Translations under genes and position numbers: made by a program
Shown: one piece after another, positions 31,152-39,880 of the stretch
Layout: each line of letters begins with the position of its first letter
Numbering within the stretch: position 1 is the stretch's first letter
Assembly: GCA_958510875.1 (NCBI GenBank)
Contig: OY294067.1
Span: 148,044,243-148,108,242 of the forward strand
Source: Endomychus coccineus
Lineage: Eukaryota > Arthropoda > Insecta > Coleoptera > Endomychidae
Reading direction: 5' to 3'
DNA: 64,000 bases
Notes under the pieces: generated by a model
What the model was told of the DNA's origin: nothing
What the model saw: only the letters and a program-made list of their open reading frames with translations
The model's database searches: none

Positions 31152-32726
31152 ACATAGAGTTCTCAATATCAATGTTATGAATAATAATGAGTAGACATCA
31201 TTATCATTATTATTCGCATTTTATTCCTCATCTGACCATCATAGTTCGTGAACGGTGGTCGCCGGATTGAAACAATGAACGCCGTCGGTGACGTCATCAT
31301 CGTTCGTGAACTATGGTCGCGGATCGAATCAGCCGCTGGTGACGTCATCATCGTTCGTAAACTATGGTCCTCGGATTGAATCAGTTACTGTCACCGGTTT
31401 GGAGCAGTGACGTCATCATCGTTCGTAAGCTATGATCGCCGGATCTTCAATTCAATAAAACATCACTTACCCGTCAAAATCATCATGTATTTTAATACAC
31501 ACAAAGCTATAGTTAGATGTTCTACCCACCCAATTTGCATGCATCATATTGATTTAATCTCATCAAAAATATGGAAATTAACATTATGCATGCCAAGACT
31601 TTTCATTTGATACCTATGAAGCTATGGTAGATATTCATAGATCCGCCATGACGATTCACGTGACAGATGCTTCATAGATCCACCACGTCGCACCCGCCAA
31701 GACACTACATGACACCTCGATGAAGACCTCACGTGACAGACGCCATGACACCTCGTTGAAGACCCACGTGACAGCCGCCATGGCAACTCTTTCCGCCACC
31801 ATGATGCTCTATGGTGTTGACTTGGGTTAGCTCTATAACCTGCGGCTCTATGGTACGTGATAGCCGCCATGACACCTCATGACAGGACACCTCGTTGAAG
31901 ACCTACGTGACAAACACCTCGTCGAAGTGACAGACGTCATGATATCTCACCGCGTGACAGATCATGTGATTTCAAAACCGTACGAGTCGCACGAGTCGGA
32001 CGAGTCGAACTGGTGGCGACACCTCCACGAAGCAGTATGTACCTTCATGCTGTGACCTCACACGTCTGCCCTGTGATAGCAGCCTGTCATCTTGGATTCG
32101 CACGAGTGGGACGAGTCGAACTGGTGGCGACACCTCCACGAAGCAGTCTGTACCTTCATGCTGTGACGTCACACGTCTGACCTGTGGCGAGTCGCATGAG
32201 TCGAACTGGTGTCGCCACCATCACGAAGCAGTCTTCAACAATCATGACAGCTGTCACGCGGCGACACCTTCACGAGGCAGTCTGTACCTCCGGTCCGCCA
32301 TGACAGCTGTCAAGTGGTGGCGACATCTCCGCGAAGCAGCCTGTACCTTCGGCCCGCCATGAAAGCTGTCATGTGGTGGTGACACCTCCACGAAGCAGTC
32401 TGTACTTTTGGCCCGCCATGACAGCTGTCACGCGGTGGCAACACCTCCACGAAGCAGTCTGTACCTTCAACTCGCCATGACAGCTGTCACGTTATAGTTG
32501 CGTAAAGTACACCCTGTACATGTGACACACTCTTTACAAGCACCCTGTATACTCTTTACAAACAACCTGTCCTTATCTCACACACACCTTATCACTTACA
32601 TCCTTTCCTTATCACATGCATCCTTCCAAAACTGCTAAGGACAACCTCACACCGGATGCACATCGACAGCTAGACCGGAAATGGACACCGGATATCCTGG
32701 TGCCGAACTCGTCCAGTTAATCTTCT
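31152..32726 (-). repeat. Right terminal inverted repeat of Polinton A
   Basis: Reverse complement of 16227-17695 with the same internal order: TTATTCGCATTTTATTCCTC (about 31205), hairpin/GACGTCA units (31225-31445), the AT-rich part, CACGTGACAG repeats, two TGACGTCACACGTCTG units (32040-32180), CCATGACAGCTGTCA units (32240-32490), and the terminus ending TTAATCTTCT. It is about 100 bp longer than the left copy because repeat numbers differ. Confidence 0.88.
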
Positions 32727-32732
32727 ACTAAT
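32727..32732. repeat. Target-site duplication of Polinton A, right copy (ACTAAT)
   Basis: Exact repeat of 16221-16226, immediately outside the right terminus. Confidence 0.85.
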
Positions 32733-32810
32733 GAATACAATTATAGTCGACCACAACTGAAGAATTAGAGAGGAATTCCAAACATTACTGGCCACAATTA
32801 GTCTTAGCCC
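32733..32810 (-). pseudogene. Protease end of the interrupted Polinton copy Z
   Basis: In reverse complement this matches the last ~30 codons of the copy-A protease and its spacer: ATTGTGGCCAG (the NCGQ active-site region), TTTGGAATTCCTCTC, TTCTTCAGTTGTG. It is followed, across Polinton A, by the penton leader and start at 16220-16185. This proves that A landed between the protease and penton genes of Z. Similarity ends near 32810, where CACGTG repeats begin. Confidence 0.75.
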
Positions 32811-33110
32811 GTAATTCAATATTCAGACACGAGTTCAGCACGTGCTTCAATATTCAGACACGTGTTTTGAGACTTATGCTCCAAATTCAGACACGTGTTT
32901 AGCACGTGCTTCAATATTCAGGAACGTGCTTCAACATTCAGACACGTGCTTCAACATTTAGACACGTGTTTCAACATTCTGACATGTGCTTGACATGTGT
33001 TTCAACATTCAGACACATTTAACACGTATTTGATACTTGCTTTCGACAGTCACATAGTAGAAGTGCTCGACCGCGTGCTCGAACATACACAATATAACAT
33101 CATCAACTAA
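32811..33110. repeat. CACGTG array, left of Polinton B genes
   Basis: ACACGTGTTTAGCACGTGCT-type units, about twelve, in the same orientation as the array at 17780-18230. The rest of B's left TIR is missing. AT-rich DNA with ATATAACATCATCAACTA leads to the ATPase start, as in copy A. Confidence 0.75.
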
Positions 33111-33135
33111 TATATAAACAAATGCTTATTAAAAT

Positions 33136-33841
33136 ATGTTTCAGTTTGATTCCGATTCGCCTTCAGGCATAATGAAGATTGTTGAGCAAAAAGACTCGTT
33201 GAATATTATGAACTTTGGGTCAAGCATTGAAACGGCACAGCTCTTTGCTGCCAAATACTCTTCGAACAATAATCTGTGGTCCAAGTAATTGTGGGAAAAC
33301 AAATGCGATGTTATCTGTATTGTTAGATGCAAACGGCCTGAAATTTGAAAACGTGTACATCTATTCAAAGTCTTTACACCAACCAAAATACCAGTTACTG
33401 AAGGAAACATTGAAGAAAATTGCTGGGCTTGGATATTCTCCGTATACTGAAAGTGATGACGTCATAGACCCCACAGAAGCGAGACCTAATTCGGTAATAA
33501 TATTCGATGATGTAATGGATGAGAAACAGGAGAAAATTCGCGCTTATTTTTCAAGAGGGAGACACGACTCAATTGATAGTTTCTATCTTTGTCAGTCTTT
33601 TGCTGAATGTCCAAAACATGGATTGCGCGTCAATGCCAATTTTTCGATTATTTTCAAACAGGATGAACCCAATTTGGAACATATTTTTGCCGATTATATA
33701 AGTACCGATATGTCACTTGACAAATTCAAAGAGATATGTAGCGTATGTTGAAAAGATAAATATGAATTCCTCATGATAAACAAAGATTGTGATATGAACA
33801 AAGGGCGTTATCGCAGAAGTTTTGATAGTTACATGTATTAG
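33136..33841 (+). pseudogene. Packaging ATPase, copy B
   Basis: Homologue of 18360-19085 and start of copy B. The frame from the ATG at 33136 is lost after ~35 codons by a ~20-bp deletion near 33233; the frame 33215-33751 then gives the rest. Walker A is intact here (GPSNCGKTN, lysine kept), Walker B is VIIFDDVMDEK. At the tryptophan codon near the end stands TGA (33749), where copy A has TAG. The coding signal goes on (KDKYEFLMINKDCD) to TAG ~33839. The mariner-type remnant follows at once. Confidence 0.87.
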
Positions 33842-34408
33842 GTGTTTTTTATATAGTGATACAAGTTCAAATCATAATAAAACATAGTAATATATTTTTG
33901 ATATCAATGAAACGGTCTTTATTGGATAGAAAATTTTATGACATTAATGTTTAAATATAATTTCGACCATGTGGCTGGCGCGTACAAGGCGCAATCTGGA
34001 ACACCAATTTTCACAAACTTTTCGCAGCATTTGCGGCCGTATCTCGCCGTTAACTCTTAGCACACCAAACAGTAATTTTCTGTGGATGTAATTGTGTTTC
34101 GACAAAAGCTTGTGGATTCTCCTTCCTCGAAATGCGACAATTCAGTTTATTTACGTACCCATTCAACCAAAAATGGGCTCCATCGGAAAATGAAATTTTG
34201 AATGGACAAAGTGCACGACAAGGTTGACGAACAGAACCATTATTTTGATTAAAAATTTCCACAATTTGCACGCGTTGCTCTGGTGTAAGTCGATCCATAA
34301 TGAAATGTCAAAGCTAACTAAACAAAAAGCAACTATCAGCTGTTAAATGGGTGGTCAAATAAAGCAGTGATGCCAACTCAAAGTTGTATCACTCTATAAA
34401 AAACATCC
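33841..34408 (-). mobile_element. Deleted Tc1/mariner-like element
   Basis: Inverted ends GGTGTTTTTTATATAGTGAT and, from the right, GGATGTTTTTTATAGAGTGA. A TA precedes the left end; the right flank reads AT, so the target duplication is not clean. Inside, the minus frame 34298-34050 (82 codons) joins the start of a transposase (MDRLTPEQR, QNNGSVRQPCRAL) to its catalytic part (FSDGAHFWLNGYVNK, HPQKITVWC), so the middle of the gene is deleted. Copy A lacks this insert at the equivalent place (~19085). Non-autonomous. Confidence 0.8.
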
Positions 34409-34461
34409 ATTTCATCTAACATGTATATATACTTTCATCTGAAACAAACAAACCAGTCAGC

Positions 34462-35516
34462 ATGGACGTGGATGTTCCTTACAAGTTAAAAGTAAAACAA
34501 CAATTGAAGAAAAAAGTTAGGGAGTTAGCAAACGTTGAGAGGAAAAAAGATGTGGCTGTGAAATTGGGTAAAGCTGAAAATGATGCAATTCTAGATAATG
34601 TTTTCAAGGATGTATCTAAACATCTGGAAGAAATTGCGAAAAATGCTGAAATAATCGAACAAAATTCGTTGATTAAACCTGAAAGTATTGTTTCTACAGC
34701 AACACAAATGGAGAACATACCAATCCCAAATATTGTAACTGAAGGGGAAGAATTCGTATATAACCCCCAGATACTGAAAGGAATGTGTTTACCACCGAAC
34801 CTACTATCGATCAGATTTGTGAAGGATTCAAAAAACTTAAGAAAGGTAATTCAGCGGCTACAGAAGAGTTTCTGCAACAATACCCCACATCAGCACGTTA
34901 TTACTTGGTAGGATTTCTACTGGATGAAGATGTCAAGAGATACGATGATAAAATTGGTTTGAAATATAATTCCACTCTAGACAAATGGTTCTTGGGTAAT
35001 CAACCTATAGAAATTGATAGTGAGAGTAATATAATTATTAAGGGTACCCCGTTCAAGGGTACCACAGGACTGTTTAATTTGATATTTTACAATGATGTTC
35101 TACCTGACACCTACACCGTGGAAGATGGGAAAAATTACAGTCAAATGATGGAAATTACTTGTGCCCATAGACGTAATAACGATTCAGCTGATCGAATAAG
35201 AAACACTGTAAGAAACAAACATGTACTGAAACCTTTGATTGATTCCATGGAAAGACCAAGGTTCAAAACATACACTGGAAATGCATATATCGGAAATGAT
35301 ATTCTTGAATATAACGAGAAACCAATCGAATATGTTCATTGGGATGACGTAAATGAAATTGTAGATAGACTTCTTGTTGCATCCTCGTATGCAGGTAACA
35401 GTAACCATCACAACGAGATAATCTCTATAATAGAAGAATTGATAGAGGCTAATGTAATTGAACAAAACCCATATGTAAAGACAAATTCATCATATAAAGA
35501 TGACCTCAATGGATAA
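34462..35516 (+). pseudogene. DUF8207-like protein, copy B, one frameshift
   Basis: From the ATG at 34462 (MDVDVPYKLKVKQQLKKKVR) the frame is good to ~34763, where one base is missing relative to copy A. It then continues to 35516 as TIDQICEGFKKLKKG, RYYLVGFLLDEDVKRYDDKI, GLKYNSTLDKWFLGNQPIEI, GTPFKGTTGLFNLIFYND, NYSQMMEITCAHRRNN, YIGNDILEYNEKPIEYV. A predicted globular domain with the pattern GLKY-x-DKWFLGN and G-x-GLF is typical of the Polinton-associated DUF8207 family. Function unknown. It is nearly complete (~350 residues) and ends within the start of the fibre-like gene (17-bp overlap). Confidence 0.68.
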
Positions 35517-36162
35517 GTTTGAAAGAACCTCCTCTTCCATGTGGATATATGATACAAATATATTTAATAATAATTTCAAACAAGTCCCCCAAGGATTATT
35601 ACTAACGAGCGATGGAAGTTATGATATGTAGAATCGTAGATTATGCAACGTAAAATCACCGAATGATAATGAAGATGTTGCAAATGAAGCATATGTTGAT
35701 AAATTAACACACAAACTGATTCTGAAAACAGAAGCCAGTCTTGAAGATACCTTCAATGTTAGGGTTAATAATTTGATGAAAGATGTCAACAAGGATCCGG
35801 ATGAACATGAATTTAATAATGAGAAGGTTATTCTCACCATGAATAAATCATTTACTAAACATCTGACGGACTTTCAGAATAAATATAATGGAATAGAGAC
35901 CTATATAAAATCAGAGTATGAAACAATCAGTGATAAATTGAGGGGAAACAAAAATGAATTGAAAGAGATCAATAAGACATCCAACGGTGTGATCATGCGT
36001 CTAAATGACATTAGTAGTAAAGTGGTGGCGTTAAAACGACGGATGACATCTGTTCAACCTTTTAAGAAGAGACCCTCATCATCCACCACAACAAAGCAGG
36101 TCTCTGTGAAACGTATAACTCCAAATCCTGTGAATATACTCAAAAAATTAATTCTACAATAG
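35500..36162 (+). pseudogene. Fibre-like coiled-coil protein, copy B
   Basis: The ATG at 35500 overlaps the preceding gene's end. A TAG at about 35627 (tryptophan-side residue GAG in copy A) breaks the N-terminus; coding then continues through RLCNVKSPNDNEDVANEAYV, a heptad-rich region (TYIKSEYETISDKLRGNKNE) and a basic serine-rich tail. A ~12-bp insertion near 35845 lengthens the coil relative to copy A. Overall architecture is as in 19811-20464. Confidence 0.6.
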
Positions 36163-36179
36163 ATTCCCCCATTGAAAAG

Positions 36180-37084
36180 ATGAGTAGAGAACGCGTTGTG
36201 CATGAGCTTCATAAGCCGAGTAGGAACAATTTTTAACGCCGCAGAACAGTCATAAAGGGTTTGGATGATTTGTGGCAGATGGATCTGTCTGAAATGGGTA
36301 ATGACGCTCAAGAGACTACAGGATTCAAATACATTTTGGTTATGATCGATTGCCTCTCGAAATTTCGGTGGAGTCGTCCGTTGAAAACGAAATCGGCCGG
36401 AAAGGTTCGGGAAGCTGTCAGTTCTATATTGCTAGAAAGACATTGTAAGTTTAGCAATCTGCAAAGCGATCAAGGAAAAGAACTCTTCAATGAACACTTC
36501 AACGATCTAATGAAGAAACATAATATCAACCATTATAATACGTATAGTGTGAAAGAAGCAGCCATTGCTGAATGTGTCATTCGAACGTTGAAGGAAACGC
36601 TCTACAAACAATTCAGTCTTAGCGGGAAACACAAGTGGCTTGATATACTGGAAGAAATCACAGAGAAATATAATAAACGTGAACATAGTACTATAAATAT
36701 GACTTCAATAAAAGTGACGAAACAGATTGAAAGCGAGATATTGAAGCGACCCTACTCGCACATTAAGTTAGCTCTTTCTCACAAATACAACGTTGAAGAT
36801 GTGGTGCGAATAAGTAAAGTTAAACATATATTTGAAAAAGGATATACGCAGCATTGGTCGACGGAATTGTTTAAAATTGTGAGAGCTCACATGACAGCTC
36901 CTGTCACATATATTATGCAAGATATGTTGGAGGATTCTACGAGGAGGAATTACAGAAAACAAATCAACCCGATGTGTATTCAGTCGAAAAAATATTACGA
37001 AAGAGGAGGGGTCAACATTATGTAAAGTGGTTGGGTCTAGATAATAATCACAGTTGAATTGATAATTCGGATCTCGTTCAATGA
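36180..37084 (+). pseudogene. Polinton integrase with chromodomain, copy B
   Basis: The ATG at 36180 (MSREQ/RVVHELHK). A TAA at about 36232 interrupts the N-terminal part. The frame 36261-37025 then carries the core: D in LWQMDLSEM, D in LQSDQGKELF, E expected in AAIAE, present before CVIRTLKE. Next comes the SH3-like part missing in copy A (KYNVEDVVRISKVKHIFEKG, HWSTELFKI). Near 36955 the frame shifts, and the chromodomain (VEKILRKRRGQHYVKWLGLD) appears in the next frame, ending at TGA 37082. Together with copy A it shows the full domain order core-SH3-chromodomain. Confidence 0.84.
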
Positions 37085-37360
37085 ACCCGCCAGTGACGAT
37101 TTGGAGATTAAAAGATACAAACAAAAAGCTGGAATATTGTTGACTCGAGGGTATGGATATCATAATAGAACAAAGTTCTATGACTATGTGAATCAAGAAT
37201 GAATATTATAATATTTGAAAACATATATTGTTAAGATTATACTGAAGTCTTTTGTGTTGAGAAAATTTTGAAATTGATAAAAATAATATTTTTGAAATCA
37301 TTGGTCTTTCTTACTCCCCTTTCCAAATAACGATGCAATTTCGAATACTCATCAGTCTGT
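37085..37360. other. Intergenic, no gene seen
   Basis: AT-rich spacer homologous to 21383-21668. Confidence 0.5.
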
Positions 37361-38130
37361 ATGGAAGCATACGTAGGAGAAGGTGCTCTCAATACGCTTA
37401 TAAACAAGCTCCCGTTTGAACTTCATATTCCCGGTTATCAATACTGTGGTCCCAGTACAAAATTAGAAGAACGGTTGAAAAGATGGGAGCTTGCCGCCAA
37501 CACGATATTTCATATTTGCAAAACGCTAGTTTGGAAGGACGTCGCGCTTGTAGGTTCACATACGTACAATAGCATCCCGAACATTGAAGAATGTTTCAAT
37601 AAATTTTATTATGAAGATGTGAAGGGTGAGGAAAAAGTTTTAACTATACCTACGTGTTCCTGCTAGTTGACAGACATCGAGAATTCCATACAAAGTGCAG
37701 TTTATGGGATAGGAGTGGAGCAAGAAGAACGTGACCGGAAATTATCAATAAAATCTAACAACACTCTACACACAGAGCTGAATAGGGATTTTGAAGTGAA
37801 TTTTATTCCTCGAAATAGTATAAGCGAACTGTTGGGATACAGCAAAAATAAATTGACATCTCGTGAACCACATGTATCTGATCGATCTGTTATTAGAATG
37901 GAGTCTAACTTAACCGCAGGAGCATATCACGACAATGAGTTAGCTCATACGATATATGAGTTTTTACCTCTTGTACCACCTGTTTTTTCCATTGATATAG
38001 AACCGAAAAATCTTATTTATCTACCGATCATCAACAAGACATCTTTCGAAAATATCACACTGAATATTTTAGATCAGAACTGAAAACGGGTAAATTCTCG
38101 TGGAGAAGAAATTATTATACGGTTGGAGTT
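37361..38130 (+). pseudogene. Phospholipase/penton chimera, copy B, cut by LTR insertion
   Basis: From the ATG at 37361, the phospholipase N-terminus (YQYCGPSTKLEERLKR) runs ~60 residues. After a ~1.2 kb deletion (relative to 21840-22980) it continues directly in frame with penton sequence (GSHTYNSIPNIEECFNKFYY). The active-site part of the phospholipase, the minor capsid part and the whole protease are therefore gone. A TAG at 37664 and a TGA at 38081 break the penton part. At 38130 the gene is cut by the LTR element; the last codons (KKTAGDYGFQQ) are at 44573-44608. Confidence 0.78.
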
Positions 38131-39869
38131 TGTAACGGTTTCGCCGTTACGAGATTCAAAGAACACTGTAATGAACAGTTTGAGATTTCTTTTCGGTTGG
38201 GAAACTGGTCCGATGATATCTCAGAGACACCTTTGAGTTCAATAACATCGATTATCGAAATTAGTTTGACGCAAGTTCGATAGCGCGAGTATCGAGTACG
38301 TTGATTTTCAATAATTCTTTGTTTTTTAATAATTCCTTAAATTTTGCTATTGAAATATAACTAACCTCAGGGACCATTTAATTTGATCTGTTTCTGTAAT
38401 CAGAATACTGGATGTTCACTCCCTGAATAGGTTATTTTTCAGTGGATGTAATTAACATCGTACCTTACGGCACTTCACGCAATCAATTTGCATTTAGCAT
38501 GATTCAATGAAAATCTTTCACATCGTTGCAGGAATTGTTGTAATCGTTGAATTGAATCAATCTAGCGAGTAGGCAGTTTATACCGATAATATTCATTTTT
38601 CATCTTTGTGGTTATCCCCACAAATTGCACATGGAATTATAGAGTGATTTCTAGAATCGCCATTTTGTGAACCTAGTACATAAGTACACAGTTGTCTTAG
38701 TAGACTAAAACGTGCAGTAAATGTTGTTAAGAGTTAGCACAAAGTAAGTAACTCAATTACTGCTTATTGCGTACATATATATTACGTCTGCTACGCTCGT
38801 TCAAAGTTAGTACAAATTAAAAACATCAATCCATGTATGCAAATCATTTCAACAATTCAGATTTTATGCTTACTGACAAATTCCAACGTTTTAATTATTA
38901 TTCTTACAGTAACATTTTAATTATTATTCTTACAGTCATATTTTAATTTCTTGCTAATTTGAGTATCAATTGTAGTAACTTAATTCTTTCAGATTAATTT
39001 GAATTATTGTTTAACTCGATATCTCTTCAAGATTTCAATATTGTAATAGTGTTTTTTACAATTTGTAGAGATAACATAATCAGTTGTGGAATCGCATGAT
39101 TATTCCGATTGTTTGTGTTGCTCGTCCCTTTGAACTTAGGTCAGGTTCTGTTCGTTTTTTGAAATTACAGGGTAAGAACAACTTAGGTGCCTCTCTTCTT
39201 TTTCCCGAGACGGTTTAGTGAATTTCCTGGCCGGACCGATTTCACGTTCCATCAAGTTCCAAGGAGGGTAACATTTTTAGTTCGAATAACCATATTTTCA
39301 TCTCTCTGATTTAAGTTATCCAACTGAATTTGTATTCCACTAATTTTTATAGAACCCATTCGAGGATCATTTTAATTCCCTATATTTGATAATTTTTCCA
39401 ATTAAATAATTGATTCCAAACTCTAACTGAATTTGCATAAACATTTATCTTTTGTTTAAATTGAAAACCAAGAATTTAATTCTATATTTGTTCTGATTCA
39501 AAGTCAATTTAGTTTATGTTATACAACTGGTTCACAATCAAAATTGTAATTTATTTATATTATAACTCGAATTCCTCTAGGAATAAAACAAATTGTCAAG
39601 TTGAATTTGTTTTATTCTTCTGAATATTCATCAACTATCATCCATCTCGTAGTGCCTGTATTGTTGACTGTGAATTCATTTTTTTGTGGTTATTTATTAA
39701 ACAGTTGGCGCTCAGGGCAATTCACCAGTCTAGAATCACAGGGCACGTTTCACTACGAGCCCTGAGACTAATTACTTTAATTTGAGCTATTTGGGCCATT
39801 GAAAACCGACGCAAAGCGGTCCGTTTCACTGGCGCCCCGCAAGAAGGGTTCCGTTTCACTTCTTTTCCA
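38131..39869 (+). repeat. 5' LTR
   Basis: Starts TGTAACGGTTTCGCCGTTAC, itself an inverted repeat (GTAACGG/CCGTTAC). The end is aligned by comparison with the 3' LTR end CCCGTTTCA. The 3' LTR has about 45 extra bases near 42980-43035 (GTATCGCGAAGAGGGGTAGA). Confidence 0.82.
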
Positions 39870-39870
39870 C

Positions 39871-39880
39871 TGGCGCCCAT
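39871..39880 (+). promoter_or_regulatory. Primer binding site (Lys-tRNA type)
   Basis: TGGCGCCCAT one base after the 5' LTR; TGGCGCCCA is the primer site used by gypsy-like elements. Confidence 0.7.

Larger units (their letters stand above)
16227..32726 (+). mobile_element. Polinton/adintovirus-like element A, 16.5 kb, complete ends
   Basis: Long terminal inverted repeats (16227-17695 and 31152-32726) enclose a set of Polinton genes: packaging ATPase, integrase, cysteine protease, penton-like and double-jelly-roll capsid proteins. Termini are AGTAGATTAACTGG on the left and, inverted, AGAAGATTAACTGG on the right, with ACTAAT on both sides. The insertion site lies inside another Polinton copy, between its protease and penton genes. 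A ~4 kb block (penton to membrane gene) is duplicated in tandem. No DNA polymerase B is seen although the interior is almost fully accounted for. Most genes carry stops or frameshifts, so the copy is old. The element is of viral ancestry, and no production of particles is implied. Confidence 0.88.

Noticed and set aside
31622..32172. Minus-strand frames of 82 and 66 codons in the right TIR
   Set aside because: Products of the CACGTGACAG and GTGACGTCACA repeats.
18360..38130. Alternative genetic code or programmed readthrough to explain many in-frame stops in the Polinton genes
   Set aside because: Stops of all three kinds fall at different codons in different copies and are mixed with frameshifts and deletions, as expected of decay.
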